A DNA stretch of 23,133 nucleotides from Asaia bogorensis (GCA_945871455.1 CAMBXJ010000012.1:1-23133), one strand, 5' to 3'. Positions 7,525 to 16,438 are shown, numbered from the stretch's first letter. The notes: generated by a model from the letters alone, not told the origin. Translations and numbers: made by a program.

Positions 7525-7699
7525 TATCGGGTGGTTCGATCATGGGGCGATGGCGGGAACATCGGGCGGGCGCATGGGTGGCGGCGTCGCGCTTGCGGTG
7601 CGGATGTCAGCGCGACGGGTATGCCGATCCCACAACCTGCTGGAATCCAGCGCGCCATTGTGCTGAATGCTGCTCAATCTCGCTAAAGGATACAGAATC

Positions 7700-9010
7700 G
7701 TGCGTATCGCGATGATCGGCGGCGGCTATGTCGGCCTGGTTTCTGGCGCCTGTTTCGCCGAATTCGGGACCGACGTCACCCTTGTGGAGGCGGACGGCGA
7801 CAAGCTGACCGCGCTGATGGAAGGCCGGATTCCGATCTTCGAGCCCGGGCTGAACACCTTGGTGGAAGGCAACGTGAAGGCGGGGCGCCTGACGTTTACC
7901 GGCGACCTGAAGGAAGCCCTGAAGGATGTGGAGGCGGTGTTCATCGCCGTCGGCACCCCGACCCGTCGCGGCGACGGGCATGCCGACCTGACTTATGTCT
8001 ACGCCGCGGCCGAACAGGTCGCGCTGGCCTTGAGCGGCTATGCGGTGATCGTCACCAAATCGACCGTGCCGGTCGGCACCGGGCGGCGGATCTCCGAAAT
8101 CGTCCGCGCCGCGCGCCCGGATTTGGACTTCGACGTTGCCTCGAACCCGGAATTCCTGCGCGAAGGCAATGCCATCGGCGACTTCATGCGCCCGGATCGG
8201 GTGGTCATCGGCGCGGAATCCGAACGTGCGCGAGAGGTGCTGCGCCGCCTGTATCGGCCGCTGTATCTGATCGAGGCGCCGATCGTGTTCACCGGCATCG
8301 AGACCGCGGAACTGACCAAATACGCGGCCAACGCCTTCCTGGCGATGAAGGTCACCTTCATCAACGAAATGGCGGATTTGTGCGAGAAAGTCGGCGCCGA
8401 CGTGCACGACGTCGCGCGCGGTATCGGCCTGGACGGGCGGATCGGGCGCAAATTCCTGCATCCCGGGCCGGGTTACGGCGGGTCCTGCTTCCCCAAGGAC
8501 ACGCTGGCGTTGGTCCGCACCGCACAGGACTACGGGGCGCCGTCTCGTCTGGTGGAGGCCACGGTCGCGGTCAATGATGCGCGCAAATCCAGCATGGCCA
8601 TGCGGGTGATCGCGGCCTGCGGCGGGTCCGTGCGCGGCAAGACCATCGCGGTGCTGGGCCTGACCTTCAAGCCCGAAACCGACGACATGCGCGATGCGCC
8701 GTCGCTGTCCATCGTGTCCCGCCTGGCCGGTGACGGCGCGGTCATCCGGGCCTTCGACCCAGAGGGCATGGATCAGGCTCGCCCCCTGCTGCCCGATAGC
8801 CTGATCTATTGCCGGGATGCGATGGATGCGGTCGGTGGGGCCGACGCCCTGGTCCTGATCACCGAATGGAACGAGTTCCGGGCCCTGGCGCCCGAACGCC
8901 TCCGGGCCGCCATGCGCGGCAAGGTGATGGTCGATTTGCGGAACGTCTATGACCCAGTGGCGATGCGTGCCGCCGGGTTTGAATACCATGGCGTTGGGCG
9001 ACCGGGCTAA
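7700..9010 (+). CDS. ugd: UDP-glucose 6-dehydrogenase
   Basis: Oxidises UDP-glucose to UDP-glucuronate with two NAD+, supplying uronic acid for exopolysaccharides and glucuronosyl lipids. I chose the GTG at 7700 (436 residues), which follows AAAGGA by nine bases and gives the standard N-terminus VRIAMIGGGYVGLVSG. The ATG at 7667 adds 11 unconserved residues. The NAD-binding GGGYVG is at 7-12, ELTKYAANAF contains the active-site Lys (208), and GPGYGGSCFPKD carries the catalytic Cys263. The C-terminal UDP-binding domain has LTFKPETDDMRDAPS. It lies upstream of a glycosyltransferase cluster but is separated from it by 139 bases and a possible terminator. Confidence 0.95.
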   Translation: MRIAMIGGGYVGLVSGACFAEFGTDVTLVEADGDKLTALMEGRIPIFEPGLNTLVEGNVKAGRLTFTGDLKEALKDVEAVFIAVGTPTRRGDGHADLTYVYAAAEQVALALSGYAVIVTKSTVPVGTGRRISEIVRAARPDLDFDVASNPEFLREGNAIGDFMRPDRVVIGAESERAREVLRRLYRPLYLIEAPIVFTGIETAELTKYAANAFLAMKVTFINEMADLCEKVGADVHDVARGIGLDGRIGRKFLHPGPGYGGSCFPKDTLALVRTAQDYGAPSRLVEATVAVNDARKSSMAMRVIAACGGSVRGKTIAVLGLTFKPETDDMRDAPSLSIVSRLAGDGAVIRAFDPEGMDQARPLLPDSLIYCRDAMDAVGGADALVLITEWNEFRALAPERLRAAMRGKVMVDLRNVYDPVAMRAAGFEYHGVGRPG

Positions 9011-9023
9011 GGCGCCTTTTTTT
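8996..9023 (+). terminator. Weak intrinsic terminator candidate after ugd
   Basis: A five-base stem, GGGCG (8996-9000) with CGCCT (9013-9017, one G-T pair), overlaps the ugd stop and is followed by an uninterrupted run of seven T (9017-9023). The stem is short and the loop large, but the T-run is conspicuous in this GC-rich sequence. Confidence 0.4.
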
Positions 9024-9149
9024 GCTGCTCGGTTCACGCCCCGTATGGCGGGATAGACCACGGAAAGAGGCCGTGCCGACACGGTCTGGATGACGACCGC
9101 GCCGTTCCGTCTTAAGTGTTCGTCAACATGCGCCGCGTATGCTTGACGC

Positions 9150-10127
9150 ATGGACATCACCGTCTGCATCTGCACGCATGACCGGCCGGACTATGTGCGC
9201 GACTGTCTGGCCGGCCTGCGCGCCCAGACGGTCGCGGCGGACCGCTTCGACACCCTGATCGTGGACCGCGCGTCTTCCGAACCGGCCGCGGCCATCCTTG
9301 CGACCCTGGCCCGGGACCATGGCGCCACGCTGAGCCGCGTGGACCAGCCGGGCGTGAGCCTTGCCCGGAACAGCGGCGCCCAGGCCGCTCGCACCCCCTA
9401 CATCGCCTATATCGACGACGATGCCATCCCGGCACCGGACTGGATCGCGGCCATCCAATGCGCTCTGGGCGAACCCGGTCCTCCGCCGGCGGTTCTGGGC
9501 GGGCGCATCCTCCCGCGATGGGAAGCGCCGTTGCCAGCCTGGTGGCCGCCGTCCCTGCTCGGCGTGCTGTCAATCATCGAATATGAGGGCCGCGGCGAAT
9601 ACCGTTCCCCCCATGTGCCAGCCACACTGGAACCCTATGCGGCGAACATGGTGGTGTCGGTCGCGGCTCTGCGCGCGGTCGGCGGCTTCCCCACAACGGC
9701 GGGGCGTTACGGCACTGTTCTGCTGTCGGACGAGGAAGTGCAACTCGCCTGGACCTTGCAGAACCTGGGCCACTCGGTCCGCTACGATAGCCGGATCGTG
9801 GTGCTGCATCAGATCCAGGCCAGCCGCTTCACTCCGAAATGGCTGCTGTCGCGCCTTTACTGGCAGGGCGCATCGACGGCCGTCACCCGACGCCTGACCG
9901 GCCGACCGGCCTCTATCTGGCGAGAAGTGCCGCGACGGTGCCTGGTCGCCTTCCTGTTCGCCCCGCTGCGTCTGGTTCCCGCTCGGTCTGTCCGATGGCT
10001 GGAAGCGCGCTGGCGCCTGGCCTACGCCACCGGCTTTCTCCGGGCGGCGCTTGGTTGGGAGGCATGGGCCACCGCCCAGGCAATGGCAGTTCCGCACCGA
10101 TCCGCCAGCGCGGGTGATGCGCCATGA
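9150..10127 (+). CDS. Family 2 glycosyltransferase
   Basis: A 325-residue GT-A glycosyltransferase. The N-terminus ITVCICTHDRPDYVRDCL is the usual nucleotide-sugar entry. VSLARNSGAQAA precedes the metal-binding DDD at 89-91 (AYIDDDAIPAPDWI). LSDEEVQLAWTLQNLGHSVRY is the acceptor-side region. A hydrophobic stretch around 265-280 could contact the membrane. Its stop overlaps the start of the next gene as ATGA, so the two are translationally coupled. Likely transfers a sugar onto a lipid-linked surface polysaccharide intermediate; donor and acceptor are unknown. Confidence 0.88.
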   Translation: MDITVCICTHDRPDYVRDCLAGLRAQTVAADRFDTLIVDRASSEPAAAILATLARDHGATLSRVDQPGVSLARNSGAQAARTPYIAYIDDDAIPAPDWIAAIQCALGEPGPPPAVLGGRILPRWEAPLPAWWPPSLLGVLSIIEYEGRGEYRSPHVPATLEPYAANMVVSVAALRAVGGFPTTAGRYGTVLLSDEEVQLAWTLQNLGHSVRYDSRIVVLHQIQASRFTPKWLLSRLYWQGASTAVTRRLTGRPASIWREVPRRCLVAFLFAPLRLVPARSVRWLEARWRLAYATGFLRAALGWEAWATAQAMAVPHRSASAGDAP

Positions 10128-11140
10128 TGCTGTATCAGTGGCGCGGAGCCACGCCGAATTTCGGCGACGAATTGAACAGTCTGCTCTGGCCGCGCCTGTT
10201 GCCGGGCTTCTTCGACTCGGACCCGGGCACGCGGTTCCTGGGCATCGGGTCGATCCTTGACGACCGTCACGGCAGCGCGCGGATCAAGCTGGTCGCCGGC
10301 TCGGGCTATGGCGGGTACGAGTCACGCGCGGTGCTCGATCGGAGTTGGATCATCCACTGGGTACGCGGCCCATGGACCGCCCGCCAACTCGGGCTGCCCC
10401 CAGCCCTGGGGCTTGGCGATCCGGCCGCCCTGCTGCCAGTGGTGGGCTTTCCCGAACCGGGATTGCTCGACGCAGTATCACCCAAGGCGGGATTAACCGG
10501 CGCGGCCCCGGGGAATGAGATCGGTTTCATGCCCCATTTCGAGAGCATGGCCTATGGCGCCTGGCAGCAGGCCGCCCCTCTGGCCGGCGTGACCCTGATC
10601 GACCCCAGGGACGATCCCGCCACGGTGCTGGCCGCCATCGGCCGCTGCCGCACCCTGATCAGTGAGGCACTCCACGGCGTGATCGTTGCCGACGCCATGC
10701 GCGTGCCATGGATCGCAATCCAACCGTTGGCCCGCATCCATCGCGCCAAATGGTGGGACTGGGCGGCCACCCAGGATATCAGGCTGACGTTCCGCCATCT
10801 TCCAGCCTCGTCGCTTCGGGCCTGGGCGGCGGCGTCCGGCCTGGCGGGGCTGCATCGCGGCAGAGCGCTGCTGGATCGCCAGGACAAGCGGCTGCGAGCG
10901 GCGGCGGCGGCAGCCTTCACCGCTCGGGCAGCCGCGGCGTTGCGGCGGGTCGCGACCGCCCAGCCACAGCTTTCGGATGACGTGGCGCTGAATCGCTGCC
11001 AGACTCGAATGCAAGAACGGATCGACATTCTGAGACAACACCCTTATCGAGGGTCCGATATTGCGACGTCTTCCCCGACCCGCCCCTGGAGCCTGGACCG
11101 GTATGGCGGACCCGCATTCAACCTGGGCTCGATCGGCTGA
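10124..11140 (+). CDS. Polysaccharide pyruvyltransferase-family protein
   Basis: A 338-residue protein resembling the polysaccharide pyruvyltransferase family (ExoV/CsaB type), which adds pyruvate ketals from phosphoenolpyruvate to surface sugars. Visible are WRGATPNFGDELN (6-18), RGPWTARQLG (81-90), GDPA (98-101) and the strongly conserved SEALHGVIVADA (180-191). The region after about residue 250 is Ala/Arg-rich and does not match the catalytic core; it looks like a lineage-specific tail. The start overlaps the preceding stop by four bases; the second ATG, three bases on, is equally possible. It would act on the polymer made with the flanking glycosyltransferases. Confidence 0.8.
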   Translation: MMLYQWRGATPNFGDELNSLLWPRLLPGFFDSDPGTRFLGIGSILDDRHGSARIKLVAGSGYGGYESRAVLDRSWIIHWVRGPWTARQLGLPPALGLGDPAALLPVVGFPEPGLLDAVSPKAGLTGAAPGNEIGFMPHFESMAYGAWQQAAPLAGVTLIDPRDDPATVLAAIGRCRTLISEALHGVIVADAMRVPWIAIQPLARIHRAKWWDWAATQDIRLTFRHLPASSLRAWAAASGLAGLHRGRALLDRQDKRLRAAAAAAFTARAAAALRRVATAQPQLSDDVALNRCQTRMQERIDILRQHPYRGSDIATSSPTRPWSLDRYGGPAFNLGSIG

Positions 11141-11190
11141 CAGCCTGTCGACACCACCCCGCCCCATTTCTGCCGGAGCGACAGCTGCCG

Positions 11191-12885
11191 ATGCCGCCTG
11201 AACCCCTGGCTCCCGTGACCGACCTCCTTCAACGGATCCCGCTGTCCGCGCGAAGCGTCCTGGATGTCTCCTGCGGACGCGGCGATCTTTTAGCCACCTA
11301 CCGCCTGATGAATCCGACCGCTCGGCTTTTGGGCATCGAAAGCAACCCCACGCTTGCCGACCTCGCCAGACAGCACCTGTCCGAAGTGGCCGTGGTGGAT
11401 ATTGAGGCAGACCCCATGCCGTTCGATATCCCGGGCGGGCTCGACTGCATCATCTACAGCACCAGCCTGGAGCACATGCGTGACCCGTGGGCGCTGTTGC
11501 GACGACACGCCGAGATGTTGTCTCCCGACGGTATGATGTTGATTTGTCTACCGAATATAGAACATTGGAGCTTCGCCGAGCGGCTGTTGCGGGGAAATTG
11601 GGATTATCAGGCTTCGGGGCTGCTGGACCGCAGCCATCTGCGCTGGTTCAGCCTGGAAAGCACGCGGCTCGGCCTGACCGACGCGGGACTGATGCTCTGC
11701 GACGTGCACCCACGGGTCTTCGACCAGGAACAGTCGGAGCGCTTCGCGACTGCGATGGAACCCGCGCTGACGGCGCTGGGCATTGATCCGGTGGCCTACA
11801 AGCGCCGATCCGCGGCACTGCAATATGTGTGGCGCGTGCGGCGGGAGCCGCGTCAGCGCATGACGGTCGCGGGCAATATGCTGGCCCCGGTCGGCGGCGT
11901 GTCGCATGTCCGGGTGGTCCACCCGTTGCAGGCAATCGGCACCGATCCCCTGGTCGAGGTGCGCCTGACCGACCGGCTGTTGGCCAACCCGCCCGACGAC
12001 GGACGTGCGCGTATCTTCGTTCTGCATCGCCCGGATATGTCAGGCGCGGACGGCCGCAAAATGCTCCGGGCGATCCGGGATGCGGGCTGGCTGGTCGTCA
12101 CGGAATTCGACGACCATCCCGATTTCATGCGTGGCATGAGGGATACCGAGCAATTGGGCTTTTACGGCGTCCACGCCATCCAAACCAGCACCCGCCCGTT
12201 GGCGGATGTGCTGCGGGCGCGCAATCCGGAGGTCGCGATCTTCCCCAACGCGCTGGTTGCGCTGCCGCCGGTTATCAACTTCGCCGACCCTCGGTCGATG
12301 ACATTATTCTTCGGCGCCTTGAACCGCGAGCCCGACTGGCGGCACCTGGTGCCCGCGATCAACGATGTCGCCGCCAAGGTCGGCGCTCGGCTCAGGTTCC
12401 AGGTCGTCCATGATCGTGGCTTCTTCGACGCGCTGGAATCGCCCCACAAGACATTCATGCCGACCTGCGACTACGACACCTACATGAGGCTGCTCGGGCG
12501 GTCCGAGATCTCGTTCATGCCGCTGGACGATAACGGCTTCAACCGCGCCAAGTCGGACCTGAAATTCATCGAAGCCGGCGCCTGCCGGGTCGCGCCGCTG
12601 GCCAGCACCGTGGTTTATAGCGGCAGCATCGTCCATGAAGGCACCGGCCTGCTGTTCCGTGACGTCGCCGAATTTCGGTCCCACCTGATGCGCCTGGTCG
12701 CGATGCCGGACCTTGCGCGCCAGATCGGCGACGCCGCGCGCGGCTATGTGACCGAGGAGCGGATGCTGGCCTATCAGGTGGAACCAAGGATCGCCTGGTA
12801 CCGATCGCTGTGGGAACGGCGGGAAAGCCTGACCGCGGCGTTGGACGCACGCATGGCCGCGCTCGACGCCAGGGCCGCAGCTTAG
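11191..12885 (+). CDS. Fusion of SAM-dependent methyltransferase and GT4-like glycosyltransferase
   Basis: A 564-residue two-domain protein. Residues about 8-215 are a class I methyltransferase: motif I VLDVSCGRGD (23-32), acidic Glu50 ending strand 2, and a later LSPDGMMLICLPNIEHWS. Residues about 225-540 resemble a GT-B glycosyltransferase: HRPDMSGADGRK (279-290), EFDDHPDF (305-312), FFGALNREPDW (373-383) and KSDLKFIEAGACRVAPLAS (454-472), the donor-binding region. The C-terminal 25 residues contain an Ala-rich helix. The single protein probably adds a sugar and methylates a sugar in the same surface glycan. Start 11191 has only a distant GGAG. The gene follows the pyruvyltransferase gene by 50 bases. 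Confidence 0.85.
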   Translation: MPPEPLAPVTDLLQRIPLSARSVLDVSCGRGDLLATYRLMNPTARLLGIESNPTLADLARQHLSEVAVVDIEADPMPFDIPGGLDCIIYSTSLEHMRDPWALLRRHAEMLSPDGMMLICLPNIEHWSFAERLLRGNWDYQASGLLDRSHLRWFSLESTRLGLTDAGLMLCDVHPRVFDQEQSERFATAMEPALTALGIDPVAYKRRSAALQYVWRVRREPRQRMTVAGNMLAPVGGVSHVRVVHPLQAIGTDPLVEVRLTDRLLANPPDDGRARIFVLHRPDMSGADGRKMLRAIRDAGWLVVTEFDDHPDFMRGMRDTEQLGFYGVHAIQTSTRPLADVLRARNPEVAIFPNALVALPPVINFADPRSMTLFFGALNREPDWRHLVPAINDVAAKVGARLRFQVVHDRGFFDALESPHKTFMPTCDYDTYMRLLGRSEISFMPLDDNGFNRAKSDLKFIEAGACRVAPLASTVVYSGSIVHEGTGLLFRDVAEFRSHLMRLVAMPDLARQIGDAARGYVTEERMLAYQVEPRIAWYRSLWERRESLTAALDARMAALDARAAA

Positions 12886-12958
12886 ATCGGCGGTGCCTTG
12901 GGGCGAGACACTGGAACTGGCGCTGGCTGGCGTGGCGTGCGACGAAGACCCCTCCTGA

Positions 12959-12986
12959 CCTGAGCCCGGAGCTTTGTGGCCTCAGG
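12959..12986 (+). other. Hairpin upstream of pmbA
   Basis: CCTGAGCCC (12959-12967) pairs with GGCCTCAGG (12978-12986) with one mismatch and a ten-base loop. It lies in the 130-base gap between the glycan cluster and pmbA. No T-run follows, so its role as terminator is doubtful. Confidence 0.3.
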
Positions 12987-13015
12987 CCCTGAACGTGAAC
13001 AGCGGAATCCAGTCC

Positions 13016-14347
13016 ATGACCGACCGCCTCGCCCTGCTCGAAGATCTGATCGCCCGTGCCAAGGCCGCGGGGGCCGACGCCGCGGATGCCGTGCTTGTTG
13101 CCGGCACGTCCGTATCGGTGCAACGCCGCCTGGGCAAAACCGAGCATGTGGAACGGTCCGAGGGCCAGGACCTGGGATTGCGCGTTTTCCTGGGCAAGCA
13201 GGCGGCGATCGTTTCCGCGTCATCCGTCGATCCGTCCGGATTCGCGATGCTGGCGGAACGCGCGGTGGCGATGGCGCGCGTCGTGCCGGAGGATCCGTTC
13301 ACCGGCCTGGCCGACACCGCTCGCACCCCGGACCTCGACAACCTGGACCTCGACGATCCGTCCGAACCGTCGGTCGAAGCGCTGATCGCGCGTGCTTCGG
13401 CGGCGGAAGAGGCAGCGCTTGCGGTCAAGGGCGTCACGAACTCCGAAGGTGCCGAGGCCGGCTACGGCCGCACCGAGATCGTGCTGGTGACATCCGCGGG
13501 CTTTGCCGGACGACGGGCCGGCACCAGCCATTCGGTATCGGCGACGGCGTTGGCCGGGACCGGCACCGACATGCAGCGCGACTACGACTACCACAGTTGC
13601 GTGCACCTGTCGGATTTGGACGATCCCGCCACGATTGGCCACAGCGCTGGTGAACGGGCCATAAGCCGGCTGAACCCCACCCGCGCCAAGACCGCTCGGG
13701 TGCCGGTGGTGTTCGACCCCCGGGTCTCTGGCAGCCTGCTGGGCCATCTGACCGGCGCGATCAACGGCGCCAGCGTGGCACGTGGCACCAGCTTTCTGCG
13801 TGACAAGCTGGGTCAGCGCATCTTTGCCGCCGGGATCAACGTGCTCGACGACCCACGCCGGGTTCGGGGCCTCCGCTCCCGCGTGTTCGACGGGGAAGGC
13901 ACGCCGACCGTCGCCCGTGCCCTGATCGAGGATGGCGTGTTGACCACCTGGCTGCTCGATTCCCGATCGGCCCGCCAACTTGGCCTCGCGTCCACCGGTC
14001 ATGCCGCGCGCGGGACCAGCGGTCCGCCGTCGCCATCGGCCACCAATCTCTATCTGGCGGCCGGCGCTCTGGACCCGGTATCGCTGATGGCCGACATCAA
14101 GCTCGGGCTCTACATCACGGAGATGATTGGCATGGGAGTCAACGGTGTGACCGGCGATTACAGCCGGGGCGCGGCCGGCTTCATGATCCGCGATGGCGTG
14201 CTGGCGGAGCCGGTGGCGGAAATCACGGTCGCAGGTAACTTAATCGACATGTTTGCGCACTTGACGCCTGCCAGTGACTTGCGGTTTCGTCGCGGGACTG
14301 ACTCACCCACCGTGCGGTTGGAGGGAATGACGTTGGCGGGTGCCTGA
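13016..14347 (+). CDS. pmbA: TldD/PmbA-family protein (PmbA, TldE)
   Basis: A 443-residue PmbA/TldE, near the family length. TldD and TldE form a heterodimeric metalloprotease; TldD carries the HExxxH zinc site and TldE does not, and none is seen here. Conserved segments are VQRRLGKTEHVERSEGQDLGLRVF, RDYDYHSCVHLSDLD and SRGAAGFMIRDGVLAEPV near the C-terminus. I chose the ATG at 13016 (MTDRLALLEDLI); the ATG at 12974 lies within a hairpin and adds 14 unconserved residues. The partner tldD is not in the window. Roles in microcin maturation, antitoxin decay and peptide processing are known for the family. Confidence 0.92.
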   Translation: MTDRLALLEDLIARAKAAGADAADAVLVAGTSVSVQRRLGKTEHVERSEGQDLGLRVFLGKQAAIVSASSVDPSGFAMLAERAVAMARVVPEDPFTGLADTARTPDLDNLDLDDPSEPSVEALIARASAAEEAALAVKGVTNSEGAEAGYGRTEIVLVTSAGFAGRRAGTSHSVSATALAGTGTDMQRDYDYHSCVHLSDLDDPATIGHSAGERAISRLNPTRAKTARVPVVFDPRVSGSLLGHLTGAINGASVARGTSFLRDKLGQRIFAAGINVLDDPRRVRGLRSRVFDGEGTPTVARALIEDGVLTTWLLDSRSARQLGLASTGHAARGTSGPPSPSATNLYLAAGALDPVSLMADIKLGLYITEMIGMGVNGVTGDYSRGAAGFMIRDGVLAEPVAEITVAGNLIDMFAHLTPASDLRFRRGTDSPTVRLEGMTLAGA

Positions 14348-14430
14348 ACAAGGTCCTCAGCGGTCGCCCTCTGGACGTATCAACGCCGAACCACCATATT
14401 GTTTTCATGTACAAGCAAGAGCGAGATCCC

Positions 14431-15360
14431 ATGCGCCGTACCAGTTTCCTGTTCGCATCCGTCGCGGTCCTTTCGTTGGCCCTCGCACCCGGCCTCGCGC
14501 ATGCGCGGGCGGGTGGCGGGACGTCATCCGGCAGCCGCGGAAGCCAGACCCACTCGGCCCCGCCGGCGACGAATACCGCGCCGACCGCCGCCCAACCGAT
14601 GCAGCGGACCGTGACGCCGAACACGCCGGCGGCGGCCAGCCCTGCTGGCATGGCCTCCCCCGCGCGCAGCGGGCTGATGGCCGGCCTGGCGGGCGGCCTG
14701 CTGGGTGTGGGCCTTGCCGGCATGTTCATGGGCAGCGGCTTCTTCGGCGGCGGCATGGGCGGCATCGGCATGCTCGGTATGCTGCTGCAGATCGCCCTGC
14801 TGGGTGGGGCGATTTGGTTCGTGGTGCGCTTGATCCGGCGGCGGCAGCAACCGGCCCTGGCGACCGGCCCGGACATGATGGCCCGAAGCATGGACGGCGC
14901 GCAGAACCCGATGAACCGCATGGGCGGCAGCGCTGGCGGACCGCCTCCGGTCGCGCCGCTGACCATCACCCCGGCGGATTTCACCGCGTTCGAGCGTATG
15001 TTGCAGGCCGTGCAAGGCGCCTGGAGCAATCAGGACGAAGGTGCCCTGCGCGGAATGACCACCCCGGAAATGGCCAGCTACTTCGGTGAGCAACTGATGG
15101 AACAGCGCCATCGCGGCATGCAGAACACGATCACCGATGTCCGCCTGGAATCCGGCGACCTGTCGCAGGCGTGGTCGGAGAATGGCAGCGATTACGCCAC
15201 CGTGGCGATGCGCTTCTCGATGCTCGACGTGACCCGCGACCAGACGGGCCGGGTCGTCGCCGGCGACGCGACGGTCCGCGACATGGCCACTGAGTTGTGG
15301 ACGTTCGTCCGCCCGACCGGCGACCGCTGGGTTCTGTCGGCGATCCAGCAGACCCGATAA
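14431..15360 (+). CDS. Tim44-like domain membrane protein
   Basis: A 309-residue protein. It starts with a signal peptide (RRTSFLFASVAVLSLALAPGLAHA, cleavage likely after residue 25), then a Ser/Thr/Pro/Ala-rich linker to about 78. Two Gly/Met-rich hydrophobic segments (about 80-100 and 112-134) are followed by RLIRRRQQ. The C-terminal part (about 165-309) resembles the Tim44-like fold, an NTF2-type domain related to the C-terminus of mitochondrial Tim44 and common in alphaproteobacteria. I chose Met at 14431 rather than 14407 because it puts the basic RR at the front of the signal peptide. The function is unknown. It ends just before a pair of hairpins. Confidence 0.8.
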   Translation: MRRTSFLFASVAVLSLALAPGLAHARAGGGTSSGSRGSQTHSAPPATNTAPTAAQPMQRTVTPNTPAAASPAGMASPARSGLMAGLAGGLLGVGLAGMFMGSGFFGGGMGGIGMLGMLLQIALLGGAIWFVVRLIRRRQQPALATGPDMMARSMDGAQNPMNRMGGSAGGPPPVAPLTITPADFTAFERMLQAVQGAWSNQDEGALRGMTTPEMASYFGEQLMEQRHRGMQNTITDVRLESGDLSQAWSENGSDYATVAMRFSMLDVTRDQTGRVVAGDATVRDMATELWTFVRPTGDRWVLSAIQQTR

Positions 15361-15370
15361 CCACCGCAAT

Positions 15371-15391
15371 CGGCGGGAGGTCTTCCCGCCG
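15371..15391 (+). other. First hairpin of a tandem pair after the Tim44-like gene
   Basis: CGGCGGGA (15371-15378) pairs perfectly with TCCCGCCG (15384-15391) around a five-base loop. The 5' arm could instead pair with the 5' arm of the next hairpin (15405-15413), nine pairs with one G-T, giving mutually exclusive folds. Confidence 0.7.
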
Positions 15392-15404
15392 CCGATCCTG
15401 CTAG

Positions 15405-15436
15405 CTCCCGCTGTCAGCAATGGCAGCGGGAGTTTT
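15405..15436 (+). terminator. Intrinsic-terminator-like hairpin overlapping the EamA ribosome-binding site
   Basis: CTCCCGCTG (15405-15413) pairs perfectly with CAGCGGGAG (15424-15432) and is followed directly by TTTT (15433-15436), the layout of a Rho-independent terminator on the plus strand. The GGGAG in the 3' arm is also the best ribosome-binding site for the EamA start at 15438, five bases away. Folding would both end transcription and hide that site. Confidence 0.7.
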
Positions 15437-15437
15437 C

Positions 15438-16412
15438 ATGTCAGCGACAATGCAACCAGTTGCCCCGGCGATGGGCGGCGTGGAGTGGGCGATGCTTGTC
15501 GCCCTGTCCCTGTTATGGGGCGGATCGTTCTTCTTCACGGGGATCGCGGTCGCGGACCTGCCGCCCGTGACCCTGGTGGCGTTACGGGTTTCGGTGGCCG
15601 CAATCGTGCTATGGGCGGTTCTGTGCGCGACACGGCAACATATGCCATGGCCCGCATATGCGTGGCTCGCGTTCCTGGGTATGGGCCTGCTGAACAACGT
15701 CCTGCCGTTCACCCTGATCGTCTGGGGGCAACATCACATCGCCAGCGGCGTCGCCGCCATCCTGAACGCGACGACGCCTCTGTTCACCGCGATCGCCGCC
15801 CATCTTCTGACTCGCGATGAGAAACTGACCGTCGGCAAGACAGTCGGTGTTGCCATCGGTCTCGCAGGCGCTGTTGTCACGATCGGCGCGGATGCGTTGG
15901 TATCCCTCGGCCAGGACATGTTCGCCCAATTGGCCTGCCTGGGAGCGGCCTTTTCCTACGCGTTGGCCAGCATTTTTGGACGACGGTTCCGACGCATGAG
16001 TATCCCGCCCCTGGCGACCGCGACCGGCCAGGTCACCGCATCCGCCATGATACTGCTTCCCTTGTCGGTCCTGATTGAGCACCCATGGACCTTGCCAATG
16101 CCCGGTGCGGCCACATGGGGCGCCGTGCTTGGCATCGGGATTCTGTCCACGGCAGCCGCCTACATTCTCTTCTTTCGTATCCTGGCAGCGGCCGGGGCGG
16201 TGAACCTGATGCTGGTTACCTTCCTGATTCCGGTCAGTGCCACCGTTTTGGGCGTAACAGTCCTGGGCGAGACCCTCCTGATGCGCCACGTCGCGGGGAT
16301 GGCGACCATTGGCATCGGCATGGCATGCATCGACGGGCGGCTCTTTCGTTGGGCCGGGTTCGGCCGGCGCAACACTCCGCCGTTGCCAGCATCCGGAACA
16401 CGCGATAGCTGA
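15438..16412 (+). CDS. EamA-family (DMT) transporter
   Basis: A 324-residue polytopic membrane protein with about ten hydrophobic segments in two EamA repeats, the drug/metabolite transporter architecture (RhaT/YdcZ-like exporters of amino acids or metabolites). Recognisable are SLLWGGSFFFTGIAVADLPPVTLVALR at the first repeat, HHIASGVAAILNATTPLFTAIAAHL and, in the second repeat, GAVNLMLVTFLIPVSATVLGVTVLGE. The ATG at 15438 follows GGGAG by five bases; the ATG at 15420 lies inside the terminator loop and is less likely. The metY fusion gene starts 26 bases later, so the substrate may be linked to sulfur amino acids, but that is only context. Confidence 0.88.
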   Translation: MSATMQPVAPAMGGVEWAMLVALSLLWGGSFFFTGIAVADLPPVTLVALRVSVAAIVLWAVLCATRQHMPWPAYAWLAFLGMGLLNNVLPFTLIVWGQHHIASGVAAILNATTPLFTAIAAHLLTRDEKLTVGKTVGVAIGLAGAVVTIGADALVSLGQDMFAQLACLGAAFSYALASIFGRRFRRMSIPPLATATGQVTASAMILLPLSVLIEHPWTLPMPGAATWGAVLGIGILSTAAAYILFFRILAAAGAVNLMLVTFLIPVSATVLGVTVLGETLLMRHVAGMATIGIGMACIDGRLFRWAGFGRRNTPPLPASGTRDS

Positions 16413-16438
16413 TCCCCGCCGAACGGGAGATCGCCGCC

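Noticed and set aside
7607..9175. 522-codon open frame antisense to ugd
   Set aside because: It is the mirror of a highly conserved UDP-glucose dehydrogenase and its translation is rich in His, Gln, Arg and Asp without domain structure.
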